From contig NZ_VCKX01000114.1 in the NCBI RefSeq assembly GCF_005889725.1, forward strand, positions 1 to 34,945: a stretch of DNA of 34,945 nt, in the 5' to 3' direction. Positions 8,117 to 15,629 of the stretch are shown here, piece after piece. Below the pieces are notes generated by a model. That model was not told where the DNA came from. It worked only from the letters and a program-made list of their open reading frames with translations, and did no database searches. Each line of letters opens with the position of its first letter. The stretch's first letter is position 1. Made by a program: the position numbers and the translations under genes. The stretch comes from Nonomuraea zeae. Lineage in GTDB: Bacteria; Actinomycetota; Actinomycetes; Streptosporangiales; Streptosporangiaceae.

Positions 8117-8503
8117 TTACCTCGCGACGTTCAGCACCAGCGTGGGGTCGAGGGACAGGGTGGCCACGGCCAGGCCGAGGAAGACGATCGCCAGGTAGAA
8201 CTGGGGCGAGAAGTCGTAGACGCGCAGGTGGGTGTAGAGGGCGCACACGAAGTAGACGCTGAGCCCGGCCGCCGCGGCCGTACCGATCAGGGGCAGGCCG
8301 AGGAGGCCGAGCGCCAGGCCGAGAGCGCCCGCGGCCTTCAGCGCGCCGATGGGGAAGACCAGCCACGACTCCGGTACGCCGGCTCTGTGGAGCGCCGGGC
8401 CCAGCGTCCGCATGATCGGCTTGAGGCGGGTCATGGCCGCGACGGCGGAGAAGGCGTTGGCGGCGATCGTCACCAGGGCGGTGGCGACATAGGCGGTGGA
8501 CAT
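8117..8503 (-). CDS. DoxX-family integral membrane protein
   Basis: The product has 128 residues with four hydrophobic helices. The ATG at 8503 follows a GGAG ribosome-binding site. The pattern LVFPIGALKAAGALGLALGL followed by YFVCALYTHLRVYD is typical of small DoxX/DoxD-like proteins of actinomycetes. Some family members are quinone-linked or support redox stress responses; the role here is unknown. It is monocistronic between convergent and divergent neighbours. A second, longer DoxX gene is at 22290-22865. Confidence 0.85.
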   Translation of the reverse strand: MSTAYVATALVTIAANAFSAVAAMTRLKPIMRTLGPALHRAGVPESWLVFPIGALKAAGALGLALGLLGLPLIGTAAAAGLSVYFVCALYTHLRVYDFSPQFYLAIVFLGLAVATLSLDPTLVLNVAR

Positions 8504-8689
8504 GAGAGCTCCAAGGAATCGTCTGGGTGGCGGCATGACGCGCCGGCACCTGCTCGCCTCCTGAGAGAGCCTCAACGCCAGGAGTGTGACATGTGATCTT
8601 TTCCGGACTGAACGAGGACGGCGCTGGACGGATGCGAGATGATCTCGAATCGTCGGGAATCGATCCTGTGCGGATGAAGGGCGACAGCC

Positions 8690-9104
8690 GTGTATGAACA
8701 GAGGGTCGCGAAGCTGCTGCGCGCTGCCGGCCTGCAGTTGCTGCCCGGCGAGGTGCCGGCGGGCACACCACCGTTGACGGCGGTGGGGCTGCTGGCGACG
8801 TGCGGGGCCAGCGGATGGTCGGCGGGACGCTTGGGTGGACGGCTGGGTGGATGAGGAGACGCCAGGCTTGGTGGAGCAGGCCGACGCGGGTTGGTTCGCC
8901 CTGGCCGCAGAGCATGGGTTGTTCGGTCCGGATCGCGAGTTCCTCTTGGGCGTGCCGGTGCCCGACCTGTGGCGAGTGCCGTCGATATGCCGCTACATGG
9001 AGGCAGATGTCAAACGTGCGCAGCAATCGAACAGGGCAGGCGTGACCGACCGGGAGCGCGCCTTGGTGCGTGAGTGGCTTCAATACCTCCAGCACCACAG
9101 CTGA
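8690..9104 (+). pseudogene. Uncharacterised ORF with apparent frameshift
   Basis: A GTG at 8690, preceded by GAAGGG, opens a frame starting with YEQRVAKLLRAAGLQLLPGE that stops at 8850-8852. A second frame, open from before 8811 and reading RRDAWVDGWVDEETPG..., continues to a stop at 9104 with good coding character (LVEQADAGWFALAAEHGLFG, VREWLQYLQHHS). Joining the two by a one-base shift around 8800-8830 gives one protein of about 137 residues. I do not recognise the family. Either the gene is broken or the assembly has an indel here; alternatively the second half starts alone at GTG 8835. Confidence 0.45.
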
Positions 9105-9115
9105 ACCCGCGGCAG

Positions 9116-9379
9116 TCATGGGGCCTCCTTCAGCACGCGGGGCAGGTGCGGGTGAAGGTGTTCGATCTCAACCTCACGCCCGTGAGCGCCGACACGCTGA
9201 GCTGTGATCTCTACCAGACCGCATGGCATCCGCCGGGGGACCTTGGGGTGGTAGCGCAGCCTGCCCTCGGCGATAGGGCGCCAGCGGATTGTGGTGGGCG
9301 TGCGGCCCGCGCCTGTCGCTGCGGGCCACACGAAGTCGCGTGCCTCGGTTGAGGTCGCCTTGTCCCACTCCGCTGTCAA
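9116..9379 (-). CDS. Possible small hypothetical protein, weakly supported
   Basis: From a TTG at 9379 the frame encodes 87 residues, including EARDFVWPAATGAGRTPTTI and LRYHPKVPRRMPCGLVEITA, which look protein-like in composition. No ribosome-binding site is visible and the start is unclear, so it may be the C-terminal remnant of a lost gene. No family recognised. Confidence 0.3.
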   Translation of the reverse strand: MTAEWDKATSTEARDFVWPAATGAGRTPTTIRWRPIAEGRLRYHPKVPRRMPCGLVEITAQRVGAHGREVEIEHLHPHLPRVLKEAP

Positions 9380-9437
9380 GATCGCACTGGAGGGGTGAGC
9401 TGCGGCCTGGCCTGCTCCGCGATGTGATCGCCACCGG

Positions 9438-9842
9438 TCAGGCGCCGAGCGCGGACAGGACGCGGCCCAGGTCCCAGTAAGCGCGCAGCGAGGAGATCCG
9501 CCCGTCCTCGATCCGGTAAACGAAGACGCCGTCGTAGCAAGCGGAGGCGCCGGTGGGGAAGCGGATGGAGACCGAGGCGACGACCGCGGCCTCGTCACCG
9601 GCGGGGTGCACCGCGGCGACCTCGAAACGCACCTCGTTGGGGGCGACGGTGAGCTCCCAGAACCGTTCTAGGGCGGCCCTCCCCCGCAGACCGGCGCCGT
9701 GGGGATCCAGCGGGGAGCCGCCGACCGGGTCATGGAGCACGGCGTCCGGCGCGTAGCAGGCGAGCCAGGCGTCCCGGTCGCCGGCACTGACCGCGCCCAT
9801 CGCGGTGAGCGCGGCGACGGCCGCCGGGCGGGTGGTGTCCAT
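9438..9842 (-). CDS. NTF2-like/SnoaL-like domain protein
   Basis: The product has 134 residues, the size of a single NTF2-fold domain. It has the family pattern: an N-terminal helix pair ending in WLACYAPDAVLHDP, then GRAALERFWELTVAPNEVRF, and C-terminal strands (DGVFVYRIEDGRISSLRAYW). A strong GAGGAGG ribosome-binding site precedes the ATG at 9842. Such proteins are often ketosteroid-isomerase-like or polyketide-cyclase-like enzymes, or binding proteins. It is divergent from the TetR gene and shares a 61-bp promoter region carrying two identical operators, so it is very likely the TetR target. Confidence 0.9.
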   Translation of the reverse strand: MDTTRPAAVAALTAMGAVSAGDRDAWLACYAPDAVLHDPVGGSPLDPHGAGLRGRAALERFWELTVAPNEVRFEVAAVHPAGDEAAVVASVSIRFPTGASACYDGVFVYRIEDGRISSLRAYWDLGRVLSALGA

Positions 9843-9867
9843 CGGGTGCCTCCTCGGGAGCCTTAGT

Positions 9868-9885
9868 GCTTGACACGTGTCAAGC
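9868..9885. promoter_or_regulatory. TetR operator candidate 1 (18-bp perfect palindrome)
   Basis: GCTTGACACGTGTCAAGC is a perfect palindrome, repeated identically at 9895-9912 with centres 27 bp apart. It contains a consensus TTGACA (9870-9875) that can serve as the -35 box for the TetR gene. Binding here would block the promoter. Confidence 0.8.
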
Positions 9886-9904
9886 TAGAGCTATGCTTGA
9901 CACG
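9870..9904 (+). promoter_or_regulatory. TetR-gene promoter, probably leaderless
   Basis: TTGACA (9870-9875) and TATGCT (9892-9897) are 16 bp apart. The expected start point, about 7 nt after the -10, falls on the GTG start codon at 9904, and no Shine-Dalgarno exists between. On the minus strand, TTGACA inside operator 2 (9905-9910) and TAGCTT (9882-9887) at 17-bp spacing give a mirror promoter for the NTF2-like gene. Confidence 0.65.
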
Positions 9905-9912
9905 TGTCAAGC
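9895..9912. promoter_or_regulatory. TetR operator candidate 2, centred on the TetR start codon
   Basis: This is the second identical copy of GCTTGACACGTGTCAAGC. Its centre falls within the first base of the TetR GTG start codon (9904), so the first codons of the regulator are part of its presumed operator. It also overlaps the TetR -10 box and holds the -35 box of the divergent gene. Confidence 0.8.
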
Positions 9913-10500
9913 ACGCGATCGCGCATCCTGGAGACCGCCCGGCGGCTCATCATCGAGCAGGGCCCGCGAGTCTCGATGGCCGACGTGGCCCGCGCGGCAG
10001 GGATCTCCCGGCAGGCGCTCTACCTCCACTTCGGCTCCCGGGCCAGCCTGCTCGTGACCGTCGTACGGGATATGGACGAGCAGGACGGGATCCGCACGCG
10101 CTGCGAGAAGGCGCTGACAGGGGAGGAACCCCTCGAGGCGTTCCGCGCCTTCCTGCGCGTCTGGCTGCGCTACGCGGCGACGATCCACCCGGTGGCCTCG
10201 GTGCTGCTGGCCTCCCGCCGCGACGACGCCGACGCCGCCGCGGCCTGGAAAGATCGGATGGACGAGCTCCACAGGGGGTTCCTCGCCGCCGCCCGCCGCC
10301 TGGAAGCCGCCGGACGGTTGCGGCCCGGTCTTGCCGCGGACGTCGCCGCCAACCTGGCGTGGGCGATGACCTCGGTCTCCGTCTGGGAGCAGCTGACAGC
10401 CGACCGGGGCATGCGCGCCGGCGACGTCGAGGAGCACCTGATCGACGCCGTGACCGCCACCCTCACCGGCGACCCGTCGCCGCAACCCGTCCGCACCTGA
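9904..10500 (+). CDS. TetR-family transcriptional repressor
   Basis: The product has 198 residues from a GTG start. The N-terminal helix-turn-helix covers residues 7-50 (RILETARRLIIEQGPRVSMA, DVARAAGISRQALYLHFGSR) and is a canonical TetR DNA-binding domain. The C-terminal ~140 residues are helical, forming the ligand-binding/dimerisation domain (FRAFLRVWLRYAATIHPVAS, AANLAWAMTSVSVWEQLT). It is divergent from the NTF2-like gene. The two identical palindromes in the gap, one covering its own start, predict tight autorepression together with repression of the neighbour. Ligand unknown. The GTG at 9904 is supported by the promoter spacing; an alternative start further in would cut into helix 1. 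Confidence 0.93.
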   Translation: MSSTRSRILETARRLIIEQGPRVSMADVARAAGISRQALYLHFGSRASLLVTVVRDMDEQDGIRTRCEKALTGEEPLEAFRAFLRVWLRYAATIHPVASVLLASRRDDADAAAAWKDRMDELHRGFLAAARRLEAAGRLRPGLAADVAANLAWAMTSVSVWEQLTADRGMRAGDVEEHLIDAVTATLTGDPSPQPVRT

Positions 10501-10740
10501 GCGCCAGCCCAGCACCAGCTCCGTCGACCTGGACATAGCCGCCCGTCCCCAGCGGGGCAGGTGGATCGATCGGAGGTCGCGAGCTGGTTCGTTGCGTGTC
10601 GCGTGGCACTCCGGTCAACGGTTCCATGTCGCCGAACGTCACGCTCCGCTCCCCCGGACGCTCCCGGATCGAGAATCCGGCCTCGATCCGAGAGCCGGGC
10701 CGTAAAAGGGTGGCACTGAGGACGATCGCTCGATGCCGGC
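10501..10740. other. 240-bp gap with one hairpin, no gene seen
   Basis: Between the TetR stop and the end of the convergent MarR gene there is no convincing ORF. The notable feature is a perfect inverted repeat, CGGATCGAG (10665-10673) with CTCGATCCG (10682-10690) around an 8-nt loop, which could terminate transcription from one or both sides. Confidence 0.4.
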
Positions 10741-11229
10741 TCATTCTCCGGCGAGCTCTTTCGTGGCCTCGCGCCCCGCGCCGACGATCCGCCGGAGAAA
10801 ACCGGCGAGCAGCTCCAGCTCGGCCTCGCTGTAGTCGGCGCACAGCACGTCCATGCGCTCGTTCATCGGCGCGAAGAGCTTGAAGAGCTCGGCGTTGCGG
10901 TCACGGTTGGCGCGGACGGTGACCGCCCGGCGGTCGGCGGCGTCCGGGGTCCGCTCGCGCGTGATCCAGCCGGCGCGCTGCAGGCGGTCGAGGATTCCCG
11001 TGAGCGTGGCGGGATGCAGGCCGGCCTCGGCCGCCAGGGCGCTGGGGGTGAGCGGGCCGGTCCTGTTGATCAGATCCAGGCAGTCCCAGTCGACGTCCTT
11101 GAGATTCACGCTCGCTCCCACCCGCCGGTTGAGCTGGGAGAGCTGAATGTTCAGGTCGCGCAGCTCCTCCTTGACCGCATTGGTCAGCCGCCGCCGCTGG
11201 CGCCCGCCGCCATCTGTTACGGAAGTCAT
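10741..11229 (-). CDS. MarR-family transcriptional regulator
   Basis: The product has 162 residues. The winged helix spans about residues 50-110: VDWDCLDLINRTGPLTPSAL, AAEAGLHPATLTGILDRLQR, then the wing REEDRRA-like segment DAADRRAVTV, in MarR order. Terminal helices for dimerisation flank it. The start ATG (11229) has a weak GAGATGG ribosome-binding site. It is divergent from the NmrA-like gene, with repeated sequence elements in the 84-bp gap, so it probably regulates that gene and itself, with a small aromatic or oxidant as possible signal. Confidence 0.92.
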   Translation of the reverse strand: MTSVTDGGGRQRRRLTNAVKEELRDLNIQLSQLNRRVGASVNLKDVDWDCLDLINRTGPLTPSALAAEAGLHPATLTGILDRLQRAGWITRERTPDAADRRAVTVRANRDRNAELFKLFAPMNERMDVLCADYSEAELELLAGFLRRIVGAGREATKELAGE

Positions 11230-11283
11230 ATTTTATCCATCTCAAATCGTATGCTACGCTTCTCGTATGTTACGGAACTCATA
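11216..11283. promoter_or_regulatory. Direct repeats in MarR/NmrA divergent promoter
   Basis: Two repeat types are visible. GTTACGGAAGTCATA (11216-11230, covering the MarR start codon) recurs as GTTACGGAACTCATA (11269-11283), 14 of 15 identical. TCGTATGCTACG (11247-11258) recurs as TCGTATGTTACG (11263-11274), 11 of 12 identical at 16-bp period. The area is AT-rich and probably holds both promoters and MarR binding sites. MarR proteins usually prefer inverted repeats, so the assignment is tentative. Confidence 0.5.
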
Positions 11284-11313
11284 CTACTCGCTGGGCAGCA
11301 GAAGGAGAAGGTC

Positions 11314-12192
11314 ATGATTCTTGTCACGGGCGCAACCGGCGTGGTCGGCCGTCACCTGGTCGAGCTGCTCCTGGCCGAAGGCGTGTCCGTCCGCGCCGTC
11401 ACCCGCGATCCAGCCGCCACCCTCCCCGACGGCGTGGACGCCGTGGTGGGAGATCCCTCCCGTCCCGCCACCCTCGCCGCAGCCATGCAGGGCGTGCACG
11501 CCGTGTTCGTCCACCCGCGCGCCATGGGGCAGGGCCGCGATCCGGGCCTCATCCGTGAGTCCACCGGCGAGCTGCTCCGGCTTGCCCGCGACAACGGGGT
11601 GACCAAGGCCGTCGCCATGTCGGCCCTGAACGTCGACCACCCGCTGGATCAGCAGCCGTCCCGGCTACGCGGCGAATACAACAAGGAGGTGGAAGCCGCG
11701 ACCGTGGAGTCGGGCCTTCAGTGGACAGCGGTCCGGCCCGGCTACTTCGCCACCAACACCATCACGTCGTGGGCCGCGCAGATCCGCCACGGCGACGTGG
11801 TCCGCAGCGCCTACGGACAGTCCGCATGGGCTCCGCTGCACGAGCGCGACATCGCGGCCGTGGCCGCACACGCCCTGCTGCATGACGATCTGGCCGGGCA
11901 CAAACCGGTCCTCACCGGCCCCGAGGTCCTCACCCAAGCCGACATGATCGACGCGATCGGCAAGGCCATCGGCCGTCCGCTGCACTACGAGGAGGTCCCC
12001 CACGAGGCCGCTCGGGCGGCCATGGCGCGTGGCGGCCTCCCGGAGCCGATCATCGACGGCTTCCTCAAGATGCAGGCCATCTCCTACCTCCAGCCCGGCC
12101 TGGTGTCCAAGGAGACCGAGAACATCCTCGGCCGCCCCGGCCTCACCTTCGCGCAATGGGCGGTCGAGCACGCCGGCGCCTTCACCCCCTGA
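11314..12192 (+). CDS. NmrA-like NAD(P)-binding protein (atypical SDR)
   Basis: The product has 292 residues. The nucleotide-binding motif VTGATGVVGRHL lies at residues 4-15, and VSVRAVTRDP at 24-33 is the second strand with the Arg that usually favours NADPH. The later segments VRPGYFATNTITSWAAQIR and PLHERDIAAVAAHAL are typical of NmrA/HSCARG-like and NAD(P)H-quinone-oxidoreductase-like atypical SDRs. The Tyr-x3-Lys catalytic motif is replaced (EYNKEVE), as usual in this group. The ATG is preceded by AAGGAG. Divergent from the MarR regulator, it may be a redox sensor or quinone reductase. Confidence 0.9.
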   Translation: MILVTGATGVVGRHLVELLLAEGVSVRAVTRDPAATLPDGVDAVVGDPSRPATLAAAMQGVHAVFVHPRAMGQGRDPGLIRESTGELLRLARDNGVTKAVAMSALNVDHPLDQQPSRLRGEYNKEVEAATVESGLQWTAVRPGYFATNTITSWAAQIRHGDVVRSAYGQSAWAPLHERDIAAVAAHALLHDDLAGHKPVLTGPEVLTQADMIDAIGKAIGRPLHYEEVPHEAARAAMARGGLPEPIIDGFLKMQAISYLQPGLVSKETENILGRPGLTFAQWAVEHAGAFTP

Positions 12193-12219
12193 CGCGAACC
12201 GAAGGGTCGCGCAGAGGGG

Positions 12220-12233
12220 CGGCGGGTCCGCCG
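12220..12233. terminator. Hairpin between convergent NmrA-like and terpene synthase genes
   Basis: CGGCG-GGTC-CGCCG forms a 5-bp stem with a 4-nt loop in the 82-bp convergent gap. There is no T-tract. A terminator role is inferred from position only. Confidence 0.35.
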
Positions 12234-12274
12234 TAGCCCGGCGCACACGCGCCCCGCCGCGAACAGCCGATCGC

Positions 12275-13291
12275 TTACTGCGGTACGGGCGACGGCGACG
12301 GGTCACCCGTCAACCGGTAACGGGATGCCTCGCAGATCCACTCCACGTTCGCGTGCGGAAGGGCGAGATAGGCGCAGGCGACCTTGCTGGCCGCCCGGGC
12401 GGCGCCGTGCGAGAGGTCCAGACGGCGATAGACGGCGGGCAGCGCGCATGCGGCCCGATGCAGGTCCGCGGCCCGGTCGGCGATGCGGTCGATCACCCAG
12501 GAGATGGCCGCCGAGGTTGACAGCGCGAGGTGGTGCCGGGCGGCCAGGACGTAGTTGGACAGATCGGCTTCGTGCTCGTCCTTGTCCAGGGTGAGCACGT
12601 CGTTCAGCCAGGTGGAGACGTCGTTTGCGGCGTCGGCGAGATCGCTCCAGGCCGGCAGGCTCATCAGGGCCGGGGGGAGTTCGGTGCCGAGGACGGCCTC
12701 GCCGGCGTCGAAGATGAACGAGGCGGAGGCGATCCGGCGGTGTGCCGGATATTCCTCCAGCGGGCTGAACCGCCCGGTCCGCCGGATGCCGATCTCCCAG
12801 TGGGTGCTGCGGCGGTTGAGCTCCAGATGAGCGCGGAACCGGCCACGCCAGGCGGGCCCCATCCCGGCCGATGAGACCTGCCAGAGCTGGGCGAAGGCGC
12901 GTTCCATGGGACCGGCCTGCGCCGGCTCGCGATCGTGGTCGACCACGTGCAGCAGCCGGCCGTAGGTGTCGTCGATCTCCCGCGAAGCGGGACAGGATCG
13001 CTCGTCCCAGTGGTCGTCGAGCAGCGTCACCCAGGTCAGCCATTGGGAGAACAGCACGAGCTTGTCGTCGCTGGAGTCGGTGAAGACCCGTCCGGCCATG
13101 CGGTGCCCGCCGATGGCGTGCAGCCGCCGCCGGACCGCGGCGTCGTCGGCCAGCCCGGCCCGCTCGGCCCAGCGCAGCACCTGCCGGCCGGCGGCTTCGG
13201 TGCGCGGATGCATGCGGCACCGGCCGACCAGGGCCGGGACCCGCTGCAGGAGGGCGCTCAGATGAGGCCGGGCATCGGCCGGCTCGTTCAC
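12275..13291 (-). CDS. Class I terpene synthase
   Basis: The product has 338 residues, the normal size of a bacterial sesqui- or diterpene synthase. All class I landmarks are present: the Asp-rich metal motif DDHWDE at 92-97, pyrophosphate-sensor Arg in EYPAHRR (180-186), the second metal motif NDVLTLDKD at 230-238 (NDxxTxxKD form of the NSE triad), and the C-terminal Arg-Tyr pair 324-325. It cyclises an isoprenyl diphosphate with Mg2+; the product cannot be predicted. The GTG start at 13291 overlaps the TGA stop of the EF-hand gene by 4 nt, so the two are translationally coupled. No prenyl diphosphate synthase or P450 lies beside it. Confidence 0.93.
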   Translation of the reverse strand: MNEPADARPHLSALLQRVPALVGRCRMHPRTEAAGRQVLRWAERAGLADDAAVRRRLHAIGGHRMAGRVFTDSSDDKLVLFSQWLTWVTLLDDHWDERSCPASREIDDTYGRLLHVVDHDREPAQAGPMERAFAQLWQVSSAGMGPAWRGRFRAHLELNRRSTHWEIGIRRTGRFSPLEEYPAHRRIASASFIFDAGEAVLGTELPPALMSLPAWSDLADAANDVSTWLNDVLTLDKDEHEADLSNYVLAARHHLALSTSAAISWVIDRIADRAADLHRAACALPAVYRRLDLSHGAARAASKVACAYLALPHANVEWICEASRYRLTGDPSPSPVPQ

Positions 13292-13842
13292 GCGGCGGAG
13301 AGCCTGCCGAACAGCAGGTTGCCGATCGCGCTGGGATCGGCGGAAGTGTAGTAGTCGCGCGCGGCGTGGAGCAGCTCGTCACAGCTCAGCACGCCGTCAC
13401 CGTCGAGGTCGAGCGCCGCGAAGGCGTGCTTGCTGTCCTCCTCGGACCGGCCGAACGCCTCGTGCACGAGCTGGAACTCGTGCGGCTGGATGTGTCCGTC
13501 GCCGTCGGTGTCGGCCACCGTGAGCACCGCCTCGATCGCCGGGCGGAAGACCGGCTCGAACCGGTCGCCGTCGATGAACGAGGCGATCACCGAAGCACGG
13601 TATTCGTCCGGAGTGATGCGGCTGTCGCGGTCGAGGTCGGCCGCGACCGCGAGCGTGTCCCACAGGCTGTCGAAGGAGTCGGCGACCTGCCGGCCCTTCG
13701 GCCCGGCCGGCGAAGCACCGAATCCGGCGAGCAACCGGGCGCCGAGCCCCTGCAGGTCGTCGCGGGTGATGACGCCGTTGCCGTCGACGTCGATGTAGCT
13801 GAACGACCGGTCGATCTTGAGCGCCTGCAGATCAGTGGCCAT
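13288..13842 (-). CDS. EF-hand calcium-binding protein (calerythrin/sarcoplasmic-type)
   Basis: The product has 184 residues with four EF-hand loops. They begin at Asp18 (DVDGNGVITRDD), Asp69 (DLDRDSRITPDE), Asp111 (DTDGDGHIQPHE) and Asp145 (DLDGDGVLSCDE). Loops 2-4 have the full Asp/Asp/Asp...Glu ligand set; loop 1 ends in Asp29 where Glu is usual, so its calcium affinity may be weaker. There is no signal peptide. The size and four-hand layout fit the calerythrin group of cytoplasmic actinomycete calcium buffers or sensors. I chose ATG 13842 (GAAAGGG upstream); an in-frame ATG at 13860 is possible. It is first in an operon with the terpene synthase, overlapping it by 4 nt. Confidence 0.93.
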   Translation of the reverse strand: MATDLQALKIDRSFSYIDVDGNGVITRDDLQGLGARLLAGFGASPAGPKGRQVADSFDSLWDTLAVAADLDRDSRITPDEYRASVIASFIDGDRFEPVFRPAIEAVLTVADTDGDGHIQPHEFQLVHEAFGRSEEDSKHAFAALDLDGDGVLSCDELLHAARDYYTSADPSAIGNLLFGRLSAA

Positions 13843-13918
13843 AAGCCGCCCTTTCGCCATGAGGTCGGAGCCGCGGGCACGACTCCCGGCAATCACCCTA
13901 CGCATTCGATCTTTAACT

Positions 13919-13947
13919 CTTCGTATCCACAAAGTGACAAGATCCTT
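13919..13947 (-). promoter_or_regulatory. Weak promoter candidate for the EF-hand/terpene synthase operon
   Basis: On the minus strand TTGTCA is followed after 17 nt by GTTAAA in an AT-rich patch about 80-105 bp upstream of the EF-hand start. The 13843-14061 gap also serves the divergent propeller gene; no palindromic operator is obvious. Confidence 0.3.
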
Positions 13948-14061
13948 GCCTGGAACCACGCCCCCGAAGCGGTGACGGACGAGCCACCCGGAACGCGATG
14001 GAACGCCATGTGGTTGAGGCCCGCCGACAGGATGACGTGGGACCAGCAGAGAGGACAGAAG

Positions 14062-15576
14062 TTGAGACACCAGCTGAGCCTTGGACGTGCTCGCCGCCCG
14101 CTGTCCCTCACCGCGCTGCTGGTCTCGGGGGCGCTGATCCCCTCCCTGCCCGCCGGCGCCCAGCCGGACCCGGCGCCGGGGAGCGAACGCGCCGTCTACG
14201 TGACCAACAGCGAGACCTCCGACATCTCCAGGTTCGTCATCGATCTGGCCACCGGACGCCCGATCCTGACCGGCGACCCCGTGACCGCGGGCCCGGGAGT
14301 CCGCCAGATGGCGTTCACCCCGGACGCCCGCATGGCCTACGCGGCCAACGCGGGCGACGGCGAAGCCGGCACCATCTCGGCCTACACGGTGGGGCCGCAG
14401 GGCCGGCTGACCCCGCAGGCCACCGTCCGGACCGGCGGAAACACCCCCTTGGGCATCGTCGTGACACCCGGCGGGCACTTCCTGTACGTCGCCCACGTCT
14501 TCAGCAAGTCGGTCGCCGGCTTCGCGATCGCTCCAGACGGCCGGATCAGCCCGCTGCGCGGCTCCCCCACGCAAACCAGCGTGGCCAATCCGCGCGGACT
14601 GGCGGTGACCCCCGACGGCCGGTTCCTGTACGCCGGTCACGGCGACCCCGGCCCGGACCGGCTCACCTCCGTCGGCGCGATCAGCACCTTCGCCATCAGG
14701 GGCGACGGCACGCTCGCCGAAGTCAAGCCGCCCATCCGGCTGGGCCGCTTCTGCGGGGCCATCACCATCGCGCCCGACGGCCGCCACCTCTATCTGACCT
14801 GCAGCGACACCTCCCAGATCTACGGTTTCGCGATCGGCTCCGACGGCGCGCTGACCGCGCTGCCGCACTCGCCGTACGCCGTGTCGACCTTCCCCGAAGG
14901 CATCATCACCTCCCCCGACGGACGTTTCGTCTACGTCGCCAGCCCGGCCCCGGGAGCCGGCAACACCCCTCCAGGCGACGGCGCGGTGTCGGGCTTCTCC
15001 GTCGGCGCCGACGGGGCGCTCACACCCGTGAAGGGATCGCCGGTCCCGGCCGGCATCGGCCCGGTCGGGATCACCACATCACCGGACGGACGATTCCTCT
15101 ACGCCTCCACCGGCGACCCCGGTGACGGCAACCCCGACGACGGGCTCGACGGCGCACTCAGCGCGTTCGGCCTCGGCGCCGCCGGAACGATGCGGCCTCT
15201 GCCCGGCTCACCCTTCACCTCCGGTGGCGTGGAGCCCGCTTACGGGTCGGCCGCGGTCCTGCCCGGCCAGGGGCCGGTCGCCGGCTTCACGGCCCGCGTC
15301 GTCACCGGCCGTTCGGCGGCCTTCGACGCGTCGGCGTCCGCCGACCCGGACGGGCGAGTGGCGCGCTACCACTGGGACTTCGGCGACGGAACCTCCCTGA
15401 CCACCGCCGATCCCCGGATCACCCACCTCTACCCGCGCGCCGGGACGTTCCGGGCCACCCTGGTCGTCACCGACAACGAGGGCTGCTCAACGGCCTTCAT
15501 CTCCACCGGACAGGCCGTGCTGTGCAACGGCACCCCGGCCGCCACCACCGCACACGACATCGTCATTCAGAGATAG
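14062..15576 (+). CDS. Secreted beta-propeller (YncE/lactonase-like) protein with C-terminal PKD domain
   Basis: The product is about 504 residues from a TTG at 14062, chosen because GAGAGGACAG precedes it and it gives a clean signal peptide: Arg-rich start, hydrophobic PLSLTALLVSGALIPSLPAG, cleavage near AQA-like PAGAQP. In-frame ATGs at 14008 and 14032 are alternatives. The body holds seven or so repeats of the form TPDGRFLYA / APDGRHLYL, each a propeller blade (about residues 30-400). The last ~90 residues contain a PKD domain with the hallmark YHWDFGDGT. It is probably exported and surface- or matrix-located; any lactonase activity is unproven. Confidence 0.88.
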   Translation: MRHQLSLGRARRPLSLTALLVSGALIPSLPAGAQPDPAPGSERAVYVTNSETSDISRFVIDLATGRPILTGDPVTAGPGVRQMAFTPDARMAYAANAGDGEAGTISAYTVGPQGRLTPQATVRTGGNTPLGIVVTPGGHFLYVAHVFSKSVAGFAIAPDGRISPLRGSPTQTSVANPRGLAVTPDGRFLYAGHGDPGPDRLTSVGAISTFAIRGDGTLAEVKPPIRLGRFCGAITIAPDGRHLYLTCSDTSQIYGFAIGSDGALTALPHSPYAVSTFPEGIITSPDGRFVYVASPAPGAGNTPPGDGAVSGFSVGADGALTPVKGSPVPAGIGPVGITTSPDGRFLYASTGDPGDGNPDDGLDGALSAFGLGAAGTMRPLPGSPFTSGGVEPAYGSAAVLPGQGPVAGFTARVVTGRSAAFDASASADPDGRVARYHWDFGDGTSLTTADPRITHLYPRAGTFRATLVVTDNEGCSTAFISTGQAVLCNGTPAATTAHDIVIQR

Positions 15577-15629
15577 CCGGGAAACCGGCAAGGCCCTGCC
15601 GAAGCCGCCGCCGCGCTCCCCCAGCCACA

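Noticed and set aside
10463..10843. Minus-strand ORF in the gap between TetR and MarR genes
   Set aside because: Overlaps the ends of both genes and has no consistent coding character or recognisable motif.
13843..14868. Minus-strand frame extending the EF-hand gene far upstream
   Set aside because: The extension runs antisense through the signal peptide and blades of the propeller gene; the EF-hand family starts at about 13842 with a ribosome-binding site.
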